This document shows positions 1 to 8,487 of a stretch of DNA of 64,000 nt, piece by piece. The stretch spans positions 1-64,000 of the forward strand of contig CACEFQ010000001.1 of the NCBI GenBank assembly GCA_902558885.1, in the 5' to 3' direction. Below the pieces are notes generated by a model. That model was not told where the DNA came from. It searched no databases and saw only the letters and a program-made list of their open reading frames with translations. Made by a program: the position numbers and the translations under genes. Origin of the DNA: an uncultured SAR116 cluster alpha proteobacterium. GTDB lineage: Bacteria > Pseudomonadota > Alphaproteobacteria > Puniceispirillales > Marisalimonadaceae. Every line of letters begins with the position of its first letter. Positions within the stretch are counted from its first letter, which is position 1.

Positions 1-2
1 TG

Positions 3-593
3 CTAATTGAAAATATTGAAAAAGAACACATTGCAAAAATGAGCGAAAAATATCAATCTTATATAGAAGAGAGATCAAAATATAATAACAGATTAAAAAG
101 ATATAAAGACAAATTATTAAGAAAAGTAATAAAGTCTCCAATAACAGGAATTATTCAAGAAATAAAATTTTTTACGCAAGGAGGAGTTGTTAAGCCTGGT
201 GAAGAAATAATGTCAATAGTTCCTCAAGATGAGCAACTCATTGTAGAAGCTAAATTGCCCGTATCAGATATAGGATATGTAAATTTATCCCAAGATGTTT
301 TAGTAAGACTTCAAGGTAATGAAGGCTTTGCATATGCTCCTATAAATGGCAAAATTAGTTTTATTAGTCCAGACACAAAACCCGATGATGAAGGTAAGTC
401 TTTTTATGTTATTCATGTTAAAACAGACGCAAAAGAATTTTATAATAAACAAAGTAATTATCTTCTTTATCCAGGATTAGTTGTTGATTGCAATATAATA
501 GTTGGAAAAAGAACCTTGCTTGAAAATATCTTTATACCTTTTAAGAGGTTTAAAAACAATTCATTCACAGAAAATGTATGGTTTTACAAATAA
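3..593 (+). CDS. HlyD-family type I secretion periplasmic adaptor, C-terminal part (5' end outside window)
   Basis: The reading frame is open to the left edge, so only the last ~196 residues are visible. They begin with a Lys/Glu-rich stretch like the end of the HlyD coiled-coil hairpin. A lipoyl/barrel-sandwich half follows (SPITGIIQEI, then GGVVKPGEEIMSIVPQDE), and then the beta-barrel domain (VEAKLPVSDIGYV). This order and the P-x-D-E signature are typical of membrane fusion proteins that link an inner-membrane ABC exporter to a TolC-type channel. The substrate is unknown; the ABC partner should lie to the left. It ends in a basic tail (NSFTENVWFYK). The Met at position 39 is internal, not the start. 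The family call is firm, the cargo unknown. Confidence 0.85.
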   Translation, partial: LIENIEKEHIAKMSEKYQSYIEERSKYNNRLKRYKDKLLRKVIKSPITGIIQEIKFFTQGGVVKPGEEIMSIVPQDEQLIVEAKLPVSDIGYVNLSQDVLVRLQGNEGFAYAPINGKISFISPDTKPDDEGKSFYVIHVKTDAKEFYNKQSNYLLYPGLVVDCNIIVGKRTLLENIFIPFKRFKNNSFTENVWFYK

Positions 594-665
594 TTTTATT
601 AATCTCTTCTTCAACTTGGTACAATACTTGCTTCTCTATATTTAAATATAATTATGGAGAAGAAA

Positions 666-896
666 ATGTATGGTATAAAAGTTTGGTCTTCTGCAAAAGA
701 GAATGACTGGTATTTATTAAGAGACATGAATGACGGAGTAGTTCATGTTTGGGATAAAAAAGAAGAAGTTGAACGGGTACAAAAAAATTTAAGTTGTAAA
801 AAATCAGTTATTACTAAAATTATGTCAAGTGTGATAATTGATAGAGCTCTAAATAAACGTAAGGAAGAAGAAAACTTAAAATATTTTCTAAAATAA
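666..896 (+). CDS. small hypothetical protein, 76 aa
   Basis: I do not recognise the family. The start at 666 (MYGIKVWSS) is preferred because GGAG at 656-659 lies a good distance upstream; an in-frame ATG at 654 would place that Shine-Dalgarno inside the gene. The product is soluble, without signal peptide or membrane segment. The N-terminal half (YGIKVWSSAKENDWYLLRD) looks like a compact beta-rich fold, and the C-terminal half is charged and probably helical. It stands alone between the HlyD gene and the YeiH gene, with its own ribosome site. Confidence 0.6.
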   Translation: MYGIKVWSSAKENDWYLLRDMNDGVVHVWDKKEEVERVQKNLSCKKSVITKIMSSVIIDRALNKRKEEENLKYFLK

Positions 897-946
897 AAAA
901 TTAAATTTTTCTGTTTTAATGTATCTTTTTTTGTTAATCATTTTTT

Positions 947-1978
947 ATGCATTTTATTAAGAAAAATATCATTGGTGCTATTACAATTTCTTGCTTAGTT
1001 GTTTTTTCTATTTTAATAAGTCAATTTTTATCTTCTCAAAATATATTAATTTCATCTGCCTTCATATGTATTTTTCTTGGTTTGATCTCAGGAAATATTT
1101 ATTCTTTCAAAAAGATTGAACCATTTATAAATTTTTGTTTAAAAAAACTATTAAGAATTGGAATAGCTTTTCTTGGTTTAAGTTTAAGTTTTACAGAACT
1201 TTTTAATTATGGCTTTACAGCTATTTTGTTAATTGTCATGAATATTATATTAGCATTTCTGATTATAAAATATCTATGTATTCTATTTAAAATACCCAAT
1301 GTTCTAGGTTATCTAATTACTATGGGCACGTGTATTTGTGGTGTAACAGCTGTGATCGCAACCTCTTCAATTATAAAAACTGATAAAGATCAAACTAGCT
1401 ATGCAGTAGGTGTTGTTACATTATTTGGAATTATTGCTGTGTTTTTTTATCCTTACATAGCAAACTATTATTTTCATTTGTCACCAGATCTTGCAGGTAT
1501 TTTTCTTGGCACAGCAATTCATGATACTGCTCAAGTAAGCGCTGCAAGTGTAATTTATTCTGATATGTATAATAGTGAAGAAGCTCTCAATTCTGCTATA
1601 ACTACAAAACTTTTAAGGAATTCTTTTTTAATAATTTTAATTCCTTTGATTGCTTATCTTTACAACAAAGAAAAAAAAGTCGATGTAAAAAGTTCAATCA
1701 AAGATTTTTTCCCATTTTTTGTTTTAGGATTTATAATCTTATCTTTTGTAAGAACATTAGGAGATCATTTATTTCTTGATAATGATATTTTGGATTACTG
1801 GAAATTTTCATTAGTTTTTTTCAAAGAAATCTCAATTTATTGTATTTTGTTTTCAATGGTGGCTCTTGGATTGCAAACAAATCTAAAAAGCATGTTTAAA
1901 CTTGGTTTAAAGCCATTGCTTATTGGATTTGTAGCATCAGCTACAGTTGGTGTGGTAAGTGTTGTGTATCTTTATTAA
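947..1978 (+). CDS. YeiH/UPF0324 family putative sulfate exporter
   Basis: A 343-residue, very hydrophobic protein with about ten predicted membrane segments, matching the Cons_hypoth698 (YeiH) family in length. Family hallmarks visible are GLISGN near residue 48, RIGIAFLGLSLSF, the glycine/cysteine-rich segment MGTCICGVTAVIATS around residues 125-140, and the polar in-membrane motif AIHDTAQVSAA around 190-200. The family is annotated as a putative sulfate or sulfonate-related exporter, mostly by context; the substrate is not established here. A TauD-like dioxygenase 2.5 kb downstream might hint at sulfonate metabolism, but the genes are not in one operon. It converges on the MFS gene with 18 bases between the stops. 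Confidence 0.8.
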   Translation: MHFIKKNIIGAITISCLVVFSILISQFLSSQNILISSAFICIFLGLISGNIYSFKKIEPFINFCLKKLLRIGIAFLGLSLSFTELFNYGFTAILLIVMNIILAFLIIKYLCILFKIPNVLGYLITMGTCICGVTAVIATSSIIKTDKDQTSYAVGVVTLFGIIAVFFYPYIANYYFHLSPDLAGIFLGTAIHDTAQVSAASVIYSDMYNSEEALNSAITTKLLRNSFLIILIPLIAYLYNKEKKVDVKSSIKDFFPFFVLGFIILSFVRTLGDHLFLDNDILDYWKFSLVFFKEISIYCILFSMVALGLQTNLKSMFKLGLKPLLIGFVASATVGVVSVVYLY

Positions 1979-1996
1979 ACTGTACTACTAAAGAAT

Positions 1997-3592
1997 TTAA
2001 TATGACAGTAATTTCAATTTTTTGACTATGTATGTTACTAAAATTGGAACAGTAAGAGTTAAAATACAAACAATAATTAATAAAATGCCAAGTTCTGAAT
2101 AGTCTGCTGGTATTTTTATAATTCCCATATCATTTTTTACTTCTCTGGTTATAACATATATTTGATTTAAATATTTAGTACCTAAATTACTTGCTGAAAG
2201 AGCTAAATTAGTAAAACTAGCTAAAACAGCAAAGAATGTGGCCTTTAAATGATTAGGGGCTGACTGGGCTATCCAAGCAAGAATAGGTATCATTGATACT
2301 TGGCCTAACGGACTCTCTAGTGCTGTATTAAAAATAGCGATAAAACGAGCATCTACAAATCCATTTGTAAATTTTGATGTGAATTCGTGAAACCCATAAA
2401 ACATTGCAATTGATGGTAAAATAAAGAAAGAGCCAGCAATAGAAAGTATAACTATTAATCTAGTCATTGAAGACTTTTCCATTAACGGCCTTAAAACAAA
2501 TATACCTAAAATAGTAAGGAAAGATGCTATTAATCCAAGTAAGGATAAAAACTCTTGATCAAAACCTAAAACATCTATTTCAAACCAACTTCCTCCTTGA
2601 CCGACACCTGGCATTGCTCTGAACACAAATATAATTATAGCAGTTCCAATTAACATTTTTTTTGCATTGGCATCTAATTCATTTGATAACTTAAATAGTA
2701 AAAACAAAATAATCATAAATGAACCAACGAAAACTATTTCTTGTGAAAGAGCCATTTTAGATGTTCCAACAAGTAGGGTGAATATTACAAAAAATATAGA
2801 GCCTATTATGATTAATAAATTGGGCTTAGTTACTTCTGGAATATTAAATATGATATTTGCAGCTTTTTTAGGATTAATACCATTACTAATAAGTAATTTA
2901 TACCTTTTTTGCTGATTAAAATATGATAAAAATATACCTGATACTGATATAATAGGCACTATTAAAGAGTATAAGTAAATATTTCCATATGCCGTGACTT
3001 TTTCTAATTCGGTCATATCTGAAGAGTTTGAAAAAACAAATAAATTTATCATTGACACAAGCAATGTACCAAAAATGATAGATACTCTTCCAAGAAGTTG
3101 CATTGAAACGTTCATAGACTTTAATTCATCAAAACTTATTTCATTCCCTTGGTCATCAGTTTTAGGTACAGCCTCAACTGTCATTGCATCAGCAACAACG
3201 TCTTGTAAAACAAATCCAATAGGTGCAAGCAAAGTTGAAATTACAAACCATGTTTCTGCATTAAAAATAGCAATCATTTCAGATTTATATTGAATAAGAA
3301 AAAACATAATTATACTACTAGCTGCCATTACAAGTGCACCTAATATCACAAGAATTGACTTAAACTTCCAAAGTATATCAACTAAGTGTCCCAAAGGCAT
3401 TTTTAATACCCACGGAAGACCAGCCCAAAAACCTAAACCAGCAAGAAAAACTGCAGATAGATCCAAATACTCTTTCACAAAAAAAAGACCAACTATATTT
3501 GTAATGCCTGAAACACCTGCGGCTAGATAAATCATTAAAGGTGGAACAAATGAAAATTTAAAAGAACCAAAAATTTTATAAAAATTTTTCAT
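1997..3592 (-). CDS. MFS transporter, resembling the BT1 (folate/biopterin transporter) family
   Basis: A 531-residue protein with about 12-14 hydrophobic segments. The N-terminus contains FFVKEYLDLSAVFLAGLGFWAGLPWVLKMPLGHLVD-like spacing: an F-x(2)-yL-x-L segment, then LPW-x(2)-K and G-x(2)-vD, followed later by QDVVADAMTVE. These match the BT1/FBT pattern (lPWtiKPlyG..sD and DalvVE) better than AmpG or sugar porters. Known BT1 members carry folate, biopterin or SAM; bacterial members are mostly uncharacterised. The gene runs opposite to the broken cyclase gene with an 80-base AT-rich divergent spacer. MFS membership is firm, the BT1 subfamily is my reading of motifs, and the substrate is unknown. 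Confidence 0.75.
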   Translation of the reverse strand: MKNFYKIFGSFKFSFVPPLMIYLAAGVSGITNIVGLFFVKEYLDLSAVFLAGLGFWAGLPWVLKMPLGHLVDILWKFKSILVILGALVMAASSIIMFFLIQYKSEMIAIFNAETWFVISTLLAPIGFVLQDVVADAMTVEAVPKTDDQGNEISFDELKSMNVSMQLLGRVSIIFGTLLVSMINLFVFSNSSDMTELEKVTAYGNIYLYSLIVPIISVSGIFLSYFNQQKRYKLLISNGINPKKAANIIFNIPEVTKPNLLIIIGSIFFVIFTLLVGTSKMALSQEIVFVGSFMIILFLLFKLSNELDANAKKMLIGTAIIIFVFRAMPGVGQGGSWFEIDVLGFDQEFLSLLGLIASFLTILGIFVLRPLMEKSSMTRLIVILSIAGSFFILPSIAMFYGFHEFTSKFTNGFVDARFIAIFNTALESPLGQVSMIPILAWIAQSAPNHLKATFFAVLASFTNLALSASNLGTKYLNQIYVITREVKNDMGIIKIPADYSELGILLIIVCILTLTVPILVTYIVKKLKLLSY

Positions 3593-3684
3593 TTAATTAA
3601 CCTTAAAGCTGTGTATTATTTCAAGATAAGTGTAATTATATTTATATATTAATAATATACTATTAAAATAATTTGGGTCCCCTA

Positions 3685-4344
3685 ATGATGTCAAACAAAG
3701 AAATTAATGGTAAGATAGTAGTAATACTTACCACTGATGTTGTTGGTTATAGCAAACATATGGAAAAAGACGAGGACGCTACTCTAGCTAGTCTTCATGA
3801 CTGCAATAAGATCATTGAGCCTCTGAAAAAAAAACAAAAAGGCCGTATCTTCAATACAGGAGGGGATTCTGTATTTGCCGAATTTCCTAGTGCCGTCGCT
3901 GCAGTTAATACAGCTGTAGAGTTCCAAAAGCAGATTAAAGACCGTAATGACAAAGATACAACTTAAGTTAAATTAGAATACCGTATAGGTATCAATATGG
4001 GAGATGTTGTTAAACAGGGTGATGCTAACCTTATGGGTGATGGTGTTAATGTAGCGGCTAGATTAGAGGCATTAGCTCAGCCAGGTGGTATAACTATATC
4101 CAAGAATGTTTATGATCTAGTAGCAAATAAGACGAAATATGAGTTCAATGATTTAGGAATACAGAAAGTAAAGCAGAACCAATTCCATGCTTATGATCTG
4201 ATGTTAGATCCATCACAAAAGAGAAAGCTTAAGACACAATCATCTAATGCCAAGATAATAGCCATGATAGGGGGTGCTATAGCTGCTGTTTTCATAGGAT
4301 TATTCTTCTCAGGTCTTCTAGAAAAGCAAAAGAAAAAGGATTGA
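3685..4344 (+). pseudogene. class III adenylate/guanylate cyclase-like protein interrupted by an in-frame TAA
   Basis: Two halves lie in the same frame, split by a single TAA at 3964-3966. The first half has the metal Asp in TTDVVGYS and the second Asp in NTGGDSVFAEF. The second half (3967-4344) continues without shift: YRIGINMGDV, then MGDGVNVAARLEAL with the Asn/Arg pair that stabilises the transition state, and a C-terminal transmembrane segment (IGGAIAAVFIGLFFSGLL). Homologues are usually one polypeptide, so this is either decayed, read through, or a sequence error. Start is ATG 3685 or 3688. Local G+C is higher than the neighbours (30 of 60 bases in 3841-3900, 27 of 60 in 4021-4080), suggesting transfer. 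A 30-codon TTG frame overlaps the stop (4341-4433) and could be a frameshifted tail. Confidence 0.75.
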
Positions 4345-4473
4345 CGCGAAAACGTTTAAGTTTATTTGTTAATTGTAAAAAAGTATTAGATGACTTTATT
4401 GAAAAGTTAAAACCACTAGGAAGTTTAGACTAATTACTTAATTGCTAATAGCTATTCCCTTTAAATAATGCAA

Positions 4474-5388
4474 TTAAATTTTAATATTATTTTTTGATCT
4501 TACTTCATTAGAAAATGGACCAAGAACAGGAACTTCACCTTCAACAGTTCCCCTAATCATTGCTCTTCTATATTTACCGTAATCATAAGGTATAACTCTA
4601 TGTAATAACACTCTATTATCCCACATTATAAGATCATTTTTTTTCCAATTATGAGTATAACAAAATTTAGGCTGGCTTATATAATCAACAAGCCATTTAT
4701 GTAATTCCTTACCTTGTTCTAAGCTCATTCCACCAATTTCTAAACTCGTATTAGAAGTAAAATAAAGAGATTTTCTAAAGTTTCTGTCAGGATGAACTCT
4801 AACTACAGGGTGAGTTACAGGTGGAAAATTAGATTTTTCTTCATAAGTTAGTTCTGGAAGACTAGGTTCTAATCTTCTTATATCGTTGTAAGAATGTACT
4901 TGATGAAGTGGTTGTAAAAGATTTTTTTTATCTTCTGGTAGATTATCATAAGCGGCTAACATGTTTGAAAATTGAGTTTGTCCTCCTTCTACTTCAGGGG
5001 GTAAAGTTTCTTGACCATAAAGAATAGAAAAAACAGATGGTAAATATCTGTAAGAGCTATCTGTATGCCACCTTGAATTATTTTTTTGGAGAATGACTCT
5101 TTGGTCATTAGGATCTAAATGTATACCATCTTCAGAAACATTAGAAACGTTAAATATTTCTATTTTCCCTTTGGTTTTATCTTTTTCTGGATAGGCTTCT
5201 AGTTTACCAAAGTTTTTTGTAAAAGCAGCAAGTGTATTGCCATCTAATTTTTGATTTTTAAAACATATGAAATGTTTATCTTGAATAGTTTTTTTAAGTA
5301 AATTCAATTCACCATACTCTATCAATTTTGAGCAATCAAAATTTGATACTTCTGCACCAAAATCGTCAGTTAAATTTTTAAAATCCAT
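4474..5388 (-). CDS. TauD/TfdA-family Fe(II)/2-oxoglutarate dioxygenase
   Basis: A 304-residue protein with the jelly-roll dioxygenase signature: the H-x-D metal pair at H108/D110 (RWHTDSSY), the distal His at H263 (WDNRVLLHRV) and the 2-oxoglutarate-binding Arg near R275 (YRRAMIRG). Length and motif spacing match TauD/TfdA. Such enzymes hydroxylate taurine, alkylsulfonates, aryloxyacetates and other organic acids; the substrate cannot be read from sequence. It is a single gene divergent from the VOC-SDR-enolase-type operon and may share its pathway. GGGGA about nine bases before the ATG supports the start. No ABC taurine importer lies adjacent. Confidence 0.85.
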   Translation of the reverse strand: MDFKNLTDDFGAEVSNFDCSKLIEYGELNLLKKTIQDKHFICFKNQKLDGNTLAAFTKNFGKLEAYPEKDKTKGKIEIFNVSNVSEDGIHLDPNDQRVILQKNNSRWHTDSSYRYLPSVFSILYGQETLPPEVEGGQTQFSNMLAAYDNLPEDKKNLLQPLHQVHSYNDIRRLEPSLPELTYEEKSNFPPVTHPVVRVHPDRNFRKSLYFTSNTSLEIGGMSLEQGKELHKWLVDYISQPKFCYTHNWKKNDLIMWDNRVLLHRVIPYDYGKYRRAMIRGTVEGEVPVLGPFSNEVRSKNNIKI

Positions 5389-5508
5389 CGTGAATTTTCC
5401 CCGTACAAAAACTCATTATTTAACTTTATTGAAATTGTTCTTTTTGTAAACATTTGTTAGATTAACAATTTCATGTTCATAATTATAAATAGAAAATAAG
5501 GATAATAA

Positions 5509-6342
5509 ATGAATTGGACAATTTTAAATGTCTCTATTCCTGTTTACGATTTACAAAAATCAAAACAATTTTATGATATGCTTATTGGTTATAATGAAAA
5601 CCAAAAATTACTTTACCAAAACTTATATAAAAATGAAGAAAGTATTTTTTTTGGTGATAAGGGATTTGGATTAAGATTGTTCAAACCAATTCCAGATCTA
5701 TCAATTTCAAATCATATTCAGAGTAGAAGAAGTTATATTACATTATTGGTAGATAACCTTGAAAACATCAAAGAAAAATTAGAACTCAAATATATAAAGT
5801 TTATTTATAAAAAATCAGACAATGGATTATTTAAGAGTTTATATGTTCAAGAGCCTTCATTAAATTTAATACATTTAGTTGAAAACACTTCTGGTTTTGA
5901 AGATCATATAAATGGTTGGTCGATGGGTTTGGATTGGGGAATTCATCACATGAATTTAGAATCTTTGGATGTTAGAGAGTCTATTTATTTTTTTTGTGAT
6001 TTGTTAGGTATGAAAGAAGGGCAATGGGTTGCACCAATTAATAAAGGTGATTTTAGTATTGATCCATCTGAATTAGCAATATTACCATTATCTGATAATA
6101 ATAGAGGATTACATGTTATAAAGCCTGATGATGGGTTTGGTTATAGAAATAATTTTGCACATAATCCATCAATTGCAGGGCATCCAGCATTCACGATTAA
6201 AAATTTATCGAATTTAACAGCTAAACTTGATGAAGAAAAAATTTTATACTCCGATGCCAAAGTATATGCAATGCCTGGGTTTCATCAGATTTATCTTTAT
6301 GACATTAATGCTAACATGTTAGAAATTAATCAAGCAGTCTAG
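5509..6342 (+). CDS. two-domain VOC (glyoxalase/extradiol dioxygenase-like) protein
   Basis: 277 residues forming two vicinal-oxygen-chelate repeats. The first starts at NVSIPVYDLQKSKQFYDMLIG (residues ~7-27). The second starts at WGIHHMNLESLDVRESIYFFCDLLG (~143-167) with a likely metal His pair H145/H146, and ends in PGFHQIYLYDINANMLEINQ, with the expected His and terminal Glu ligands. Two-domain VOC proteins include extradiol ring-cleaving dioxygenases and lactoylglutathione-type enzymes; the specific reaction is not recognisable. AAGGA precedes the ATG. It leads a run of co-directional genes (SDR, DUF2842, enolase superfamily) with 14 bases to the next gene, so it is probably the first gene of a catabolic operon. 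Confidence 0.75.
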   Translation: MNWTILNVSIPVYDLQKSKQFYDMLIGYNENQKLLYQNLYKNEESIFFGDKGFGLRLFKPIPDLSISNHIQSRRSYITLLVDNLENIKEKLELKYIKFIYKKSDNGLFKSLYVQEPSLNLIHLVENTSGFEDHINGWSMGLDWGIHHMNLESLDVRESIYFFCDLLGMKEGQWVAPINKGDFSIDPSELAILPLSDNNRGLHVIKPDDGFGYRNNFAHNPSIAGHPAFTIKNLSNLTAKLDEEKILYSDAKVYAMPGFHQIYLYDINANMLEINQAV

Positions 6343-6356
6343 TTTAAATTGAAAAA

Positions 6357-7142
6357 ATGATGAATAGGATTTTTAAAAATGTATGTGTTACTGGAGCTGG
6401 AAGTGGCATTGGTAGAGCTGTTGCGATTGCAATGAGCAATGAGGGGTATAATGTAACTTGTGCAGATATAAACTTAAAACAAGCTAACGAAACACTTGAA
6501 ATCATATTAAATAGTAATGGGTCTGGAATTTCAATTGAAACTGATGTTACTAAAATTAATGATATAGAAAATATGATCCTACAAACTGTTAAGCTTTTTG
6601 GTACAATTGATATTTTAGTAAATAATGCAGGAGTAACTAGAACATCGAATATCATGGATTTAACTGAAAAAGATTGGGATTGGATACATGATATTAATGC
6701 GAAAGGAACATTCTTTTGTTTACAGATAGCAGCTAATCAAATGATAAAGCAAAACAAAGGAGGAAGAATTATTAACATGGCCTCTGTAGGTGGAAAAGGC
6801 TTTGTAGATGTGTCTAATGCTATTTATGCCGCCAGCAAAGGTGCTGTAATTAGTTTGACAAAAACAGCAGCTCAAGAACTTGCAAAATACGAAATAACTG
6901 TAAATTCAATTTGCCCAGGTATTACATATACAAATATACTTTCAGATATAGTAAAGAAAAGAGCTTCAGAACAAAATAAAACTGAAGAAGAAATAATGAA
7001 ACATTATGTAAGAGATATCCCTTTAAATAGACCAAATAATCCAGAAGATATTGCATCAATGGTAGTTTTTTTGTCCTCTGAAGGTGCTAGAAATATTTCT
7101 GGTCAATCATATAATGTAGATGGTGGATTAATTCCAAGTTAA
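6357..7142 (+). CDS. SDR-family NAD(P)-dependent oxidoreductase (FabG-like)
   Basis: 261 residues, a classical short-chain dehydrogenase. TGAGSGIG at residues 12-19 is the Rossmann cofactor motif, NNAG at 89-92, with catalytic Ser143, Tyr157 and Lys161 (YAASK). The C-terminal NVDGGLIPS is the usual classical-SDR ending. An Asp at the end of beta-2 (ADINL) suggests a preference for NAD over NADP. It follows the VOC gene by 14 bases and precedes the DUF2842 and enolase-superfamily genes, so it probably oxidises a hydroxy-acid or sugar-acid intermediate of the same pathway. Two adjacent ATG codons (6357, 6360) are possible starts. Confidence 0.85.
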   Translation: MMNRIFKNVCVTGAGSGIGRAVAIAMSNEGYNVTCADINLKQANETLEIILNSNGSGISIETDVTKINDIENMILQTVKLFGTIDILVNNAGVTRTSNIMDLTEKDWDWIHDINAKGTFFCLQIAANQMIKQNKGGRIINMASVGGKGFVDVSNAIYAASKGAVISLTKTAAQELAKYEITVNSICPGITYTNILSDIVKKRASEQNKTEEEIMKHYVRDIPLNRPNNPEDIASMVVFLSSEGARNISGQSYNVDGGLIPS

Positions 7143-7167
7143 TTTAAGTTAAAGTTAGGATTTTAAT

Positions 7168-7371
7168 TTGAAAAGATGGCGTCATTTAATTGTGGTAATT
7201 GGAATAATCCCTTCATTAATTATTTATGTAGCATTTTTTATGTATATTTTTGATTATATAACAGGTTATCACTGGTCAATAGACTGGTTGATATACATTT
7301 TAGCAGGTTTCCTGTGGTTATATCCTGCAACTAAAGTTATAAAATGGTTAGCAGATAACGAAGCTCATTAA
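7168..7371 (+). CDS. DUF2842-like small inner-membrane protein, 67 aa
   Basis: Begins with TTG preceded by AGGA. A basic N-terminus (KRWRH) is followed by a hydrophobic helix (residues ~7-29) and a second helix (~40-55) ending in WLYPATKVIKWL. The Arg-rich start, the tyrosine after the first helix and the final G-x(2)-W-x(2)-P-A-x(3)-I-x-W motif match DUF2842, a family nearly confined to alphaproteobacteria. Function is unknown. It lies 25 bases after the SDR gene and 17 before the enolase-superfamily gene, an unusual position for this normally solitary gene. Confidence 0.65.
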   Translation: MKRWRHLIVVIGIIPSLIIYVAFFMYIFDYITGYHWSIDWLIYILAGFLWLYPATKVIKWLADNEAH

Positions 7372-7388
7372 AATGAAATAGGTTAAAT

Positions 7389-8486
7389 ATGAAAATAACT
7401 AATTTAGAGGTTTACGAATTAAAAGTACCATTTTCAATCGGCATAAAATCATCTTCGGCTGACTTTTTGAAACAAGATGGAATGGATTTTTGTGTTATCA
7501 AAATTGAAACAGATAAGGGTATTACTGGTTGGGGTGACGCATTTTCATTTAATTGTAGAAGAGCTGTTTCAGAAGTAATACTAAATATGGTTAAACCACA
7601 CCTAATTGGAAAAAACCCACTAGATGTGCAGAATATAAATTTTGAATTACAAAAAAAGCTACATCTTTTTGGACGTTATGGAATTACGATGTTTGCAATC
7701 AGTGGAGTAGATATAGCTTTGTGGGACATTGTAGCCAAAAATAGTAATTTACCATTGTGCAATATTTTAGGATCAGCAGGTGTTAAAAAGATACCCGCAT
7801 ATGCAAGCTTATGGCGCTATGAAAATAAGGAGGCAGTTAAAGATAGATGTTTATCCGCAAAAAATTTGGGATATAATTATATAAAATTACATGAAGTATT
7901 TACATCTGAAGTTAAAGCAGCAAGGGAAGCAGTTGGTGAAGATATCCCAATTATGGTTGATACAAATTGTCCATGGACAAAAGATGAAGCAAGACAAATA
8001 CTAAATAGTTGGGAAGAATTTAATTTATATTGGGTAGAGGAACCCATAAATCCACCAGAAGATTTTGAAAGTTTATCTAATATTAGATCTGAGTCACTTA
8101 TTCCATTAGCAGCAGGAGAAAATGCTTGTACATCATTTGAATTTAAAAAAATGTTTGAAGCTGAAGCTGTTGATTATGCTCAACCCAGTGTAACAAAAGT
8201 TGGTGGTATCACTGAATTTAATAAAGTTGTTTCAATTTCTCAAAGTTATGGAGTACAGGTAATGCCGCATTCTCCTTATTTTGGGCCCGGGTTTTTAGCT
8301 ACAATGCATCTTGCTCAATCAATGCCCAATCCAGGACTTTTAGAGAGGTTTTTTATTGACCTTGAGGCTTACCTATATCCTGAAGATATTTTTACTCCGA
8401 AAGATGGTTTTTTTAAAATTAATGGTGGTATAGGATTGGGATATGAACCTGATGTAAATGTATTAAAAGATTACATTGTAAAATAA
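7389..8486 (+). CDS. enolase-superfamily sugar-acid dehydratase/racemase (mandelate racemase-like)
   Basis: 365 residues with the two-domain layout of the superfamily: capping domain (1-~125) and a modified TIM barrel. The barrel carries Lys166-x-His168 at the end of the second strand (YIKLHE), metal ligands Asp191 (MVDTN), Glu217 (WVEEP) and Glu244 (AAGEN), and a His at 294 (MPHSPY) that could act as acid/base. In this superfamily these residues abstract the alpha proton of a carboxylate. The K-x-H pair departs from the common K-x-K, so the known activities (mandelate, glucarate, fuconate and similar) should not be copied over. It is the last gene of the VOC-SDR operon and converges on the DUF3726 gene with one base between the stops. 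Confidence 0.8.
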   Translation: MKITNLEVYELKVPFSIGIKSSSADFLKQDGMDFCVIKIETDKGITGWGDAFSFNCRRAVSEVILNMVKPHLIGKNPLDVQNINFELQKKLHLFGRYGITMFAISGVDIALWDIVAKNSNLPLCNILGSAGVKKIPAYASLWRYENKEAVKDRCLSAKNLGYNYIKLHEVFTSEVKAAREAVGEDIPIMVDTNCPWTKDEARQILNSWEEFNLYWVEEPINPPEDFESLSNIRSESLIPLAAGENACTSFEFKKMFEAEAVDYAQPSVTKVGGITEFNKVVSISQSYGVQVMPHSPYFGPGFLATMHLAQSMPNPGLLERFFIDLEAYLYPEDIFTPKDGFFKINGGIGLGYEPDVNVLKDYIVK

Positions 8487-8487
8487 A

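Noticed and set aside
3676-3682. GGGTCCC palindrome before the cyclase start as an operator
   Set aside because: A single 7-base palindrome with no second copy is insufficient.
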